A DNA stretch of 64,000 nucleotides from Scheffersomyces stipitis CBS 6054 (Eukaryota; Ascomycota; Pichiomycetes; Serinales; Debaryomycetaceae). The position numbers were made by a program, and so were the translations under genes. Shown here piece after piece: positions 27,937 to 35,639 of this stretch. Within the stretch, counting starts at the first letter, position 1, and each line of letters begins with the position of its first letter. The DNA lies in NCBI RefSeq assembly GCF_000209165.1, contig NC_009068.1, forward strand, positions 1,984,001 through 2,048,000, in the 5' to 3' direction. The notes beneath the pieces are model-generated. The model did not search any database and was not told the DNA's origin. It was given only the letters and a program-made list of their open reading frames with translations.

Positions 27937-29799
27937 ATGAATAAACCAGTAATAGGAATTGATCTCGGGACAACCAACTCGTGCGTCGCAGTCTTTAATA
28001 ACAAAGTGGAAGTCATTGCCAACGTATTAGGTAGCAGAATAACACCTTCCTGTGTTTCTTTTGATGATAATGAAACTATTATTGGAGAGGGGGCAAAAAA
28101 TCAATTAGGAAAGAATCCTGAGAATACTGTCTATGGAACAAAGAGGTTAATTGGAAGAGACTTTGATGATCCCGAAGTTCAACATGATATAACTCATTTC
28201 CTATTCAAGGTTGTGAATAGAAATGGAAAGCCATTCATTCAAGTACAATACAAGAAAGAGATCAGAACTCTTCCCCCTGAAGAAATTTCTGCAATGGTAT
28301 TAGAAAGTGTGAAGTGCACAGCAGAAGAATATCTAGGTGTAAAAGTCGAGGATGTGGTTATTACAGTTCCAGCATACTTCAACGATTCCCAAAGAAAAGC
28401 AACCAAAGCAGCTGGTGAAATTGCTGGTCTCAATGTCCTAGGGATCATCAATGAACCAACTGCTGCAGCACTTGCCTATGGGCAGTCCAACAACAAAGAT
28501 TGCAAAGAAAGAAACTTATTGGTATATGACCTTGGAGGTGGAACCTTTGATGTTTCTTTGGTCACCCATTGCAAAGACGTCTACGAAGTGAGAGCAAGTG
28601 ATGGCGATAGCCATCTAGGTGGAGAAGATTTCGACAACATTCTTGTTGACTATTTTGCTAGTGAATTCATAGAAAGTTACCCTTGTAACCTCAAATCCGA
28701 CAAAACGTCAATGGCTAAACTCAGAAAAGAATGCGAGTCTGCGAAGAGAAGATTATGTGCTTCTCCTTCAACTGACATAGAAATTTCGTCCCTCTATGAT
28801 GGAAAGGCATTTAAAAGCAAACTCAGCAGGGCAAAATTTGATGAATTGTGTGGAGATCTCATAATGAAAACAATGAATACTGTTAAAGCAGTTATCGAGG
28901 CAGGTGGAATTATTAAAAGTGATGTGGACGAGGTTCTTCTTGTGGGAGGGTCTACAAGAATTCCAATGGTTCAGAAAGAGGTTGCAAAGTTTTTTGAAGG
29001 CACTAAGATTAGCAAAAAAGCGAATGCGGACGAAGTTATAGCAGAAGGAGCTGCAATTCAGGCTCATATACTATCGACAGAGCCTAGAGTAGTGCTTCTA
29101 GATGTTGCTCCTAAATCCTTAGGATTAAAGGCAATTGGTGATCGAATGGTGAAAATGATTCCTAAGAACCTGGCTATACCTTCTACTAATTCCAAAGATT
29201 TCACAACAGTTTCAGATTATCAAACTAATTTGGTAGTCAAAGTATTTGAAGGAGAGAATGAAGTATGTTCAAAAAACCGTCTACTTGGGGAGTTTGAACT
29301 AAGTGGAATCCAAAGGGCCACAAAGGGAGAAGCTAGAATAATCGTGGTGTTCAATGTCGACGACAATGGTATATTGAAAGTATCTGCTACAGAATCAAAA
29401 ACCAACAAGACAAAGTCTCTCACTATTACCAAATTAAAGGAGAGTTGGACAGAAAAGGAAAAACAACGAGTTTCAACTGAAATTGAAGAGTTTAAAAGAG
29501 ATCGAGAGCTTCACTCAGCAATGAGTAAAGAAATAGAACAAGAAATCTATAAAATTGAACACCTTCTCAGTGCAATGAACAATGTTCTCACAGATCCTAG
29601 AATTAAAAGCAAGATACCTGCTAAGATTAAAAGAGATATCATCATACAAATCATTGATGCCAACAAGTGGTTACTGAATGCAGATAAGGAGTCTTTACAA
29701 ACTTGTAAAGATAAATTTTCTACTCTTAAATTCTTTTCACAGGCGTGTATTCCAAATGGGTATGTTAACTATTTTGAGACAAGAAAATCAAATCTTTAG
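27937..29799 (+). CDS. strongly diverged Hsp70 with altered linker, no EEVD (cluster gene 4)
   Basis: A 620-residue Hsp70: [53 protein letters not shown] and GGSTRIPMVQ are all conserved, so ATP binding is likely. Two usually fixed places have changed. [11 protein letters not shown] is NADEVIAEGAA, and the linker/SBD entry DVAPLSLG is DVAPKSLGL, putting a lysine at a hydrophobic position. The lid is Lys/Glu-rich and ends in ETRKSNL with no Gly-rich tail or EEVD. The CTG codon at 29170-29172 falls in PKN-CTG-AIP, where relatives have Thr, Ser or Ala, which supports CTG meaning Ser here. It is divergent from gene 3 and upstream of gene 5. Interdomain signalling may be altered; this is inference. 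Confidence 0.91.
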   Translation: MNKPVIGIDLGTTNSCVAVFNNKVEVIANVLGSRITPSCVSFDDNETIIGEGAKNQLGKNPENTVYGTKRLIGRDFDDPEVQHDITHFLFKVVNRNGKPFIQVQYKKEIRTLPPEEISAMVLESVKCTAEEYLGVKVEDVVITVPAYFNDSQRKATKAAGEIAGLNVLGIINEPTAAALAYGQSNNKDCKERNLLVYDLGGGTFDVSLVTHCKDVYEVRASDGDSHLGGEDFDNILVDYFASEFIESYPCNLKSDKTSMAKLRKECESAKRRLCASPSTDIEISSLYDGKAFKSKLSRAKFDELCGDLIMKTMNTVKAVIEAGGIIKSDVDEVLLVGGSTRIPMVQKEVAKFFEGTKISKKANADEVIAEGAAIQAHILSTEPRVVLLDVAPKSLGLKAIGDRMVKMIPKNLAIPSTNSKDFTTVSDYQTNLVVKVFEGENEVCSKNRLLGEFELSGIQRATKGEARIIVVFNVDDNGILKVSATESKTNKTKSLTITKLKESWTEKEKQRVSTEIEEFKRDRELHSAMSKEIEQEIYKIEHLLSAMNNVLTDPRIKSKIPAKIKRDIIIQIIDANKWLLNADKESLQTCKDKFSTLKFFSQACIPNGYVNYFETRKSNL

Positions 29800-30050
29800 A
29801 ATGAAGTCACGAAAGATGAACAATCTGTCTGTCATTAATTGTCGATTAATAATATGTAATGTGTTTGTAATTACTTTAGTTTGCAAAAAAAATCTTTACC
29901 CTAATCCCGGTAGGGAAGGTAGGCTGTACCAATGTAAAATTAGACACCACACAAAAGCAACTTGAAGACAAGAAGGTTCTCTTGGTTAAAACAAATGAAA
30001 TTTCCCGACTTTGAAAGTTAACACAACTTGTGGTGAGTATACCATTTTCC

Positions 30051-31079
30051 ATGAAACTCTTCGTAGGAATTGATATTGGATCTACACAAAGTCGGCTCTT
30101 TGCCATCAATGACGATAAGGAATTCGCCAGTCCGTCCAAACCAGAAGCCGAAGTCCAACAAAATGAACTTGAACTATGCGTGCTAACTGTACCCAGTATT
30201 TTAAGTTCGAAACTATTAGCGAACCCTGATATAAGTGGGAGAAACCAAATGGTTATCCAAAGGGTAATAGATGATATTAAGAAAAAGACAAAGCTGAAAT
30301 ATGATATTGAATTCCAACAGTGCTACATTTCACTTCCCAGGTGGTATATCGAGAAAAATAAGTTACCGAGTGAGTTCAAGATACAAGACAGATGTAAATG
30401 TTTAAGAAATTCTTATATATCCAAAGTTCCCAATGGAAAAGTTCTATTCATTGATGTTGGAAGTCAACTTGAAATTTCTTGCTTCGCAGGAAATAAGATT
30501 ATTTTTAGTCATTATTTCTCCAAATTGGGTGGTAACAAGTTCGATAAGGACCTAGTAGCATCATGCGTTGAATCATTTGAGCCAAGACATATATCTCTCT
30601 ACAGAAAAGATCCAGTAGCACAAAAAAGACTTGAGTTTGCCTGTAGACTAGTGAAGGAGAGCTTTGGAGATAAAGACGAAGTGACGGCCAATATTTACGA
30701 CTTTTTGGATAGCACTGATTTTGTAAGGCTGATCTCCAAAGATAAGTTGATTGCAATATTAAAGAACAGCTTCAATGAATTAAGAAGAGCAATTTCAGAG
30801 AAACTTAAAATCGAGAGAGTGGACGAAATAGATGAAATTGTGTTAGCTGGAAGAGCTGCAAATGTTCCAGGTCTCCAAAATTTTATAACAAGAGCATTCA
30901 AGGGTGCTAGCATTGACACCTTAGATAATTTTTCCATTGCTAAAGGTGCTGCTCTTGAGATGAAGAAGAAGGAAAGACTGGAGAAGATTGACAAGTCCTA
31001 TTTCACTACACCGAAGAAGTTCTTCAATGTAATCTCCAAACATGCGGCTACTACTCTTCACCAAGGGGATGGAAATTGA
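30051..31079 (+). CDS. Hsp110-like protein reduced to the nucleotide-binding domain (cluster gene 5)
   Basis: From the ATG at 30051 the protein has 342 residues; seven codons of upstream open frame begin at a GTG. It keeps the actin-like fold markers in weakened form: FVGIDIGSTQSRLFAI (phosphate 1), ISLPRWYIEKN (Hsp110-type PxWY), LFIDVGSQLEIS (phosphate 2, where Hsp70 has DLGGGTFD), LGGNKFDKDLVAS, IVLAGRAANVPGL (adenosine motif) and FSIAKGAALEM. The protein stops about 40 residues later, so there is no substrate-binding domain. Several loops are shortened relative to the ~385-residue domain. The frame is intact, so it is probably a real gene. An Hsp110-like domain alone could act as an exchange factor or decoy for the neighbouring Hsp70s; untested. 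Confidence 0.85.
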   Translation: MKLFVGIDIGSTQSRLFAINDDKEFASPSKPEAEVQQNELELCVLTVPSILSSKLLANPDISGRNQMVIQRVIDDIKKKTKLKYDIEFQQCYISLPRWYIEKNKLPSEFKIQDRCKCLRNSYISKVPNGKVLFIDVGSQLEISCFAGNKIIFSHYFSKLGGNKFDKDLVASCVESFEPRHISLYRKDPVAQKRLEFACRLVKESFGDKDEVTANIYDFLDSTDFVRLISKDKLIAILKNSFNELRRAISEKLKIERVDEIDEIVLAGRAANVPGLQNFITRAFKGASIDTLDNFSIAKGAALEMKKKERLEKIDKSYFTTPKKFFNVISKHAATTLHQGDGN

Positions 31080-31876
31080 GAGAATACTAGTACTGGCTAA
31101 GAAGGCATCATCATTTTCTTACGACTTACAAAAAAAATGAATATCTTCCGCATAGCGTAATTTGTATCTTCAATACAATCTGATTATCATGATATTTATG
31201 ACCTCGTAATACCTAGAGGCTCTTTCATAACTTTTAGAGATCTATCTAATTCGGGACAGAATCAGAAGATCAGAAGATCTCTTTGAAATCACTATAAAAG
31301 TGAAGATTAGCCAAGAGCTACTTGAAAAATAAAGCAAATATAATTCTGCTTTGGTGTCCATGAAGAATAAAACCTTGTATTGGCCACGGGTCACCAAGAT
31401 AAGTAAGTGACTTCCGTACATGATTCGATTGCAAGATGCTCTCACATATTTCTAATTTCCAAATATGAAGTTCACTCGTGGGAAGAGCATTTCTATTATT
31501 TTTCTTAACTGCATGGTATTTGTTAGAGTAGCCATGGATTACTAGGAGCAGATGTCTTATTTTTTTAGGAGTTGATTGCAAAAATATTCATTCAAGTCTA
31601 CCTTTCTTACCAGGACAGACTATGAAGATTACGAGGCTGAGGGGATGTATGTAGAGAAGATAATACCCACTGAGATAATTATTTATGTACTAAATGCAAG
31701 TACTTGGCCCACAGATCATCTCAATTCTTAACTTTACCGTTCACAGCATATACCTACTTTTATCCTTTGTAAAATTCCTCGATTATATAAGATTCCCTAT
31801 AAAAAGACTTCGTGTGGAGTTTGCTTGCTCACTCTCTATTACATACCTTCTTGCTGAAATAATTGCTTGAGAGACT
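31080..31876. other. intergenic region between cluster genes 5 and 6
   Basis: 797 AT-rich bases with no supportable gene; frames at 31242-31445 and 31318-31581 (minus) lack protein features. A TATAAAAAG box lies about 80 bases before gene 6. I looked for leftover ATPase-domain sequence upstream of gene 6 and recognised none in the frames available. Confidence 0.5.
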
Positions 31877-32977
31877 ATGGGTGTGCTCAACCACATATTT
31901 CAAAAGAAGTCGAAGTCGAAAGAAAAAGGATCACAGAAGAAGTTGTCAAAGGAAACCCGCAAAGTTCAAAATTATGCGTCGATGACAATTGGCATTAGGG
32001 TGAAAGATGATGTAATTGTCGACGTGATCTACATTGGCACTGCAATTCCAATAGTCAAGTCCATTATGTACTACCCTAAACCGTCAAATTTCTCTGAAGA
32101 GCCAACAGTATTCGAAGTTGTTGGTGGATATGACTATAAAATTCTAGGACAGTTTCAATTATATGGAAAAGCTTTGAACAATCCACAATTTCAAATAGAT
32201 TTCTTGATGAACGAAAACAAAGTATTGAATATTACCGTCGTTGACTTGGATTCCGGAAGGTACGGCAACATAGAGATTTCAAACTACAGCGGAATAGAGC
32301 AGCAAATGGAAGGGGCAAAGCTTCCATCAAAGGAAACCAGGCGACCACAATCCTATACACCAATGTCAATTGGTATTAGGGTGAAAGATGATGTAACTGT
32401 CGACCTAATCTACGCTGGCACTGCAATTCCAATAGCGAAATCCATTATGTACTACCCTAAACCTTCAGATTTCTTTGAAGAGCCAACAATATTCGAAGTT
32501 ATTGGTGGATATGACTACAAAATTATAGAGCAGTTTAAGCTATATGGAAAAGCTTTCAGCAATCCTCGATTTCGAATTGATTTTTCAATGAACGAAAACA
32601 AAGTATTGAATATTACCGTCGTTGACTTGGATTCGGGAAGATGCAGCAAAATAGAGATTTCAAAGTACACAGCCATGGAGCAACATGCCGACTACAAGTA
32701 TGATAATAGCAGCCGAGATAGCAGATCGTCTGAAATCGATCAAATCAAACAATTAATATCCATAGTTAAATATGCTGTAAGGGATGGAAATCTCAGAGCA
32801 AAGATATCTGTTATTAGTAAACAAGAGATGAACTCCATGGCCTACGAGATAGAAGACTGGATGAAGCTTTCGCAAGATGCATCGCTTGGTGAACTTCAGC
32901 TCAAACACGCTAAGTTGCAGGCAGTTATCAGGGAGCAAATTCCCCCTGGATACAAGCCATGGAGGGTGGAGGGATGA
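31877..32977 (+). CDS. tandem Hsp70 substrate-binding-domain protein with no ATPase domain (cluster gene 6)
   Basis: This 366-residue protein has no nucleotide-binding domain. A basic N-terminus (residues 1-33) leads into two copies of a ~127-residue unit (about 23-142 and 149-268). Each unit matches the Hsp70 SBD beta sandwich: (M)SIGIRVKDDV, AGTAIPIAKS (compare NATIPTKKS of SSA), YGKAFSNPRFRIDFSMN and ENKVLNITVVDLDSG (compare [15 protein letters not shown]). The C-terminal ~80 residues resemble the Hsp70 lid: VRDGNLRAKI (compare NDGELKEKI of SSA) and EIEDWMKLSQDAS (compare [13 protein letters not shown]). The two units share a 47-base identical stretch, so the duplication is recent or kept alike by conversion. 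It sits just upstream of SSA. A nucleotide-independent holdase or a partner for gene 5 is conceivable. Confidence 0.85.
   Translation: MGVLNHIFQKKSKSKEKGSQKKLSKETRKVQNYASMTIGIRVKDDVIVDVIYIGTAIPIVKSIMYYPKPSNFSEEPTVFEVVGGYDYKILGQFQLYGKALNNPQFQIDFLMNENKVLNITVVDLDSGRYGNIEISNYSGIEQQMEGAKLPSKETRRPQSYTPMSIGIRVKDDVTVDLIYAGTAIPIAKSIMYYPKPSDFFEEPTIFEVIGGYDYKIIEQFKLYGKAFSNPRFRIDFSMNENKVLNITVVDLDSGRCSKIEISKYTAMEQHADYKYDNSSRDSRSSEIDQIKQLISIVKYAVRDGNLRAKISVISKQEMNSMAYEIEDWMKLSQDASLGELQLKHAKLQAVIREQIPPGYKPWRVEG
31940..32305 (+). repeat. SBD-beta unit, copy 1, in cluster gene 6
   Basis: First copy of the duplicated unit; period is 381 bases (127 codons) to the second. Bases 32207-32253 are identical to 32588-32634. 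Boundaries are approximate and were judged from the protein alignment. Confidence 0.85.
32321..32686 (+). repeat. SBD-beta unit, copy 2, in cluster gene 6
   Basis: Second copy, separated from the first by a short linker. Differences from copy 1 are spread out and mostly conservative, as expected for a functional repeat. Confidence 0.85.
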
Positions 32978-33307
32978 AATGGGGCAAGTGGATAATGCAT
33001 TTCCCTTACCCCAGATATTGGTATCCACACGTGCATTTCACATGTACTATTTCCTGCACGCGTGCATAATTTGCAACCCTGAATGCATCAAATATGCAGG
33101 GATAATTAATCAGGAGACTTGAGATCTTGAGGTCAAATGGATCCCTTGTTGCACCGCTGAACTGCTGGATGAATTCAAGAAGTAAAACGAATAAGCCGAC
33201 TTAATACCAGGGCATGGAATGAAATCACTGACATACTATTGATGCCCGTCGCCACCAAAACTTGCCACTGGAACCAGATTTTCTCTTAGCCGCTGCGTCC
33301 CAATTAG

Positions 33308-33345
33308 GAAGGTTCCAGACTCAGCGCGAAAATTCTGGCACTTTC
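33308..33345. promoter_or_regulatory. heat-shock element cluster upstream of SSA
   Basis: GAAGGTTCCAGAC (33308-33320) gives two perfect and one near-perfect alternating HSE units. GAAAATTCTGGCACTTTC (33328-33345) gives four units, with GCA as the only weak one. The pattern nGAAnnTTCn is the binding site of Hsf1 trimers, and the position about 220-260 bases before the SSA start is typical. Confidence 0.8.
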
Positions 33346-33392
33346 TAGTCAATCAGATCAGTTTTTTTTTTTGCATCTGCACTCCCCTCATA

Positions 33393-33405
33393 GAACTTTC
33401 TAGCA
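33393..33405. promoter_or_regulatory. additional heat-shock element upstream of SSA
   Basis: GAACTTTCTAGCA has two perfect units and one partial unit in correct phase, about 165 bases before the start codon. It adds to the cluster at 33308-33345. Confidence 0.65.
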
Positions 33406-33567
33406 AACTCCTTATACCCCTTAGTGGATGGGGTTAGAATAGTATTTAAGTGGAGGTTGAGACGGCGTTAGAATCAACCTCCTGTTTTCAGTTCCAATTG
33501 AAAACTCTATTGTTTTTACTTTTTCAAGTAGTTTTGAACATACAGATTAAGTATTGTCATCACCAAA

Positions 33568-35526
33568 ATGTCTAAGGCTATAGGAATTGATTTAGGAACC
33601 ACATACTCGTGTGTGGCTCATTTCGCCAACGACCGTGTGGAGATTATTGCCAATGACCAAGGTAACAGAACAACTCCCTCATACGTTGCCTTCACCGATA
33701 CCGAGAGATTGATCGGTGATGCTGCCAAGAACCAGGCTGCAATGAACCCTTCTAATACTGTATTTGATGCTAAGAGATTGATCGGTAGAAAGTTCAATGA
33801 GGACGAAGTTCAGTCAGATATCAAGCATTGGCCGTTCAAAGTCATCGACAAGGGTGGAAAGCCCAATATTCAGGTTGAGTTCAAGGGTGAAACCAAGGTA
33901 TTCACCCCAGAAGAAGTGTCATCTATGGTTTTGACTAAGATGAGAGAAACCGCCGAAAACTTCTTGGGAACAACTGTCACTGATGCTGTTGTCACTGTAC
34001 CTGCCTATTTTAACGATTCGCAGAGACAGGCCACCAAGGATGCTGGTTTGATTGCCGGATTGAATGTTTTGAGAATCATTAATGAACCAACGGCAGCCGC
34101 AATTGCCTACGGATTGGATAAGAAGGGTCAAAGCGCCCACGAGCAGAATATTTTGATTTTTGACTTGGGAGGTGGAACTTTTGATGTGTCCTTGTTGGCT
34201 ATAGATGAAGGTATTTTCGAAGTTAAGGCCACAGCAGGTGATACTCACTTGGGTGGAGAAGATTTCGACAACAGATTGGTCGCCCACTTCATTAACGAGT
34301 TCAAGAGAAAACACAAGAAGGACTTGTCCTCCAACCAAAGGGCTTTGAGAAGATTGAGAACTGCCTGTGAAAGAGCCAAGAGATCGTTATCTTCTTCAGC
34401 TCAGACATCCATTGAAATAGACTCTCTTTTCGAGGGTATCGATTTCTACACTTCCATCACTAGAGCCAGGTTCGAAGAATTATGTGCTGATTTATTCAGA
34501 ACGACCTTGGATCCAGTTGAAAAGGTGCTTAAGGATTCCAAGATCGACAAGTCCCAAGTTCATGAGATTGTCTTGGTTGGTGGATCCACTAGAATTCCAA
34601 AGATCCAGAAGTTGGTTTCTGATTTCTTTAATGGAAAGGAGCCAAACAAGTCCATCAACCCAGATGAGGCCGTTGCCTACGGTGCTGCAGTTCAAGCTGC
34701 CATCTTGACTGGTGATACTTCTTCCAAGACGCAGGACTTGTTGTTGTTGGATGTAGCCCCATTGTCCTTGGGTATCGAAACTGCCGGAGGTGTTATGACC
34801 AAGTTGATCCCAAGAAATGCCACAATTCCAACCAAGAAGTCGGAAATATTTTCGACCTATGCTGATAACCAGCCAGGTGTCTTGATCCAAGTTTTTGAAG
34901 GTGAAAGAGCCAGAACGAGAGACAACAATTTATTGGGTAAATTCGAATTGTCTGGTATCCCACCTGCTCCAAGAGGTGTACCTCAGATTGAAGTTACATT
35001 CGACATTGATGCAAATGGTATTTTGAATGTTTCGGCTTTGGAAAAGGGTACTGGTAAGACTCAAAAGATTACCATTACCAATGATAAGGGTAGGTTGTCT
35101 AAGGAAGATATTGAAAGAATGGTCAACGAGGCTGAAAAGTATAAGGAGGAAGATGAGAAGGAATCATCCAGAATTGGTGCTAAGAATACCCTTGAATCTT
35201 ATGCATATTCTTTGAAGACCACAATCAATGATGGCGAATTGAAGGAAAAGATTCCAGCTGACGACAAGGAGAAGTTGCAAAAGGCTATTGATGAAACGAT
35301 TTCCTGGTTGGACGAATCACAACAGGCTACAACTGAAGAGTACAATGACAGACATAAGGAATTGGAATCAGTTGCAAATCCAATAATCACAGCAGCCTAC
35401 TCCGCTGCTGGAGGTGCTCCAGGCGGTGTTCCAGGTGGTGCTCCAGGCGGAGGAGCTCCAGGCGGTTTCCCAGGAGCAGGTCCCTCGCAGGACTCATCTG
35501 GACCAACTGTGGAAGAAGTTGACTAA
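33568..35526 (+). CDS. SSA1: canonical cytosolic Hsp70, SSA subfamily (cluster gene 7)
   Basis: The 652-residue protein is a textbook Ssa Hsp70: [71 protein letters not shown], linker [19 protein letters not shown], full beta domain and lid, a Gly/Ala/Pro-rich tail and the terminal EEVD that binds TPR co-chaperones. Ssa proteins fold nascent and stress-denatured proteins, disaggregate with Hsp104, and deliver clients to Hsp90 and organelles. Codon use is strongly biased (nearly all Leu as TTG), a sign of high expression. Several heat-shock elements lie upstream. It is the last gene of the cluster and the probable parent type of genes 1, 3, 4 and 6. SSA1 is used as a subfamily label; orthology to SSA1 versus SSA2 is not resolvable. 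Confidence 0.96.
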   Translation: MSKAIGIDLGTTYSCVAHFANDRVEIIANDQGNRTTPSYVAFTDTERLIGDAAKNQAAMNPSNTVFDAKRLIGRKFNEDEVQSDIKHWPFKVIDKGGKPNIQVEFKGETKVFTPEEVSSMVLTKMRETAENFLGTTVTDAVVTVPAYFNDSQRQATKDAGLIAGLNVLRIINEPTAAAIAYGLDKKGQSAHEQNILIFDLGGGTFDVSLLAIDEGIFEVKATAGDTHLGGEDFDNRLVAHFINEFKRKHKKDLSSNQRALRRLRTACERAKRSLSSSAQTSIEIDSLFEGIDFYTSITRARFEELCADLFRTTLDPVEKVLKDSKIDKSQVHEIVLVGGSTRIPKIQKLVSDFFNGKEPNKSINPDEAVAYGAAVQAAILTGDTSSKTQDLLLLDVAPLSLGIETAGGVMTKLIPRNATIPTKKSEIFSTYADNQPGVLIQVFEGERARTRDNNLLGKFELSGIPPAPRGVPQIEVTFDIDANGILNVSALEKGTGKTQKITITNDKGRLSKEDIERMVNEAEKYKEEDEKESSRIGAKNTLESYAYSLKTTINDGELKEKIPADDKEKLQKAIDETISWLDESQQATTEEYNDRHKELESVANPIITAAYSAAGGAPGGVPGGAPGGGAPGGFPGAGPSQDSSGPTVEEVD

Positions 35527-35639
35527 ATTGGGTAGGTTTTTGTAGGATTAAGATTAAAATTTTTTTATAGGTTCTATCGTGTTTTCATAAATGAATAACA
35601 GTTATTTACAATAAGTAGTATACAGAGTTGTAGAGGAAA

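Larger units (their letters stand above)
32978..33567. other. promoter region of the SSA gene
   Basis: 590 bases holding heat-shock elements (listed separately), CCCCT stress-type motifs at 33384-33388 and 33417-33421, an E-box CACGTG at 33028-33033, and a 12-base palindrome TGCACGCGTGCA at 33055-33066. A T-rich run at 33362-33372 precedes the core promoter. Confidence 0.65.
20938..35526. other. cluster of seven Hsp70/Hsp110-related genes
   Basis: Seven consecutive genes with no unrelated gene between them: gene 1 (Hsp70, minus), gene 2 (Hsp110-like, plus), gene 3 (Hsp70, minus), gene 4 (Hsp70, plus), gene 5 (NBD-only, plus), gene 6 (SBD-only, plus), gene 7 (SSA, plus). Genes 1/2 and 3/4 are divergent, genes 2/3 converge with only 34 bases between stops, and 4-7 run in tandem. 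Only gene 7 looks like a normal cytosolic Hsp70. The others differ strongly in sequence and codon use. Flanks are MLH3 and a cation exchanger gene. Origin by local duplication is inferred. Confidence 0.92.
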
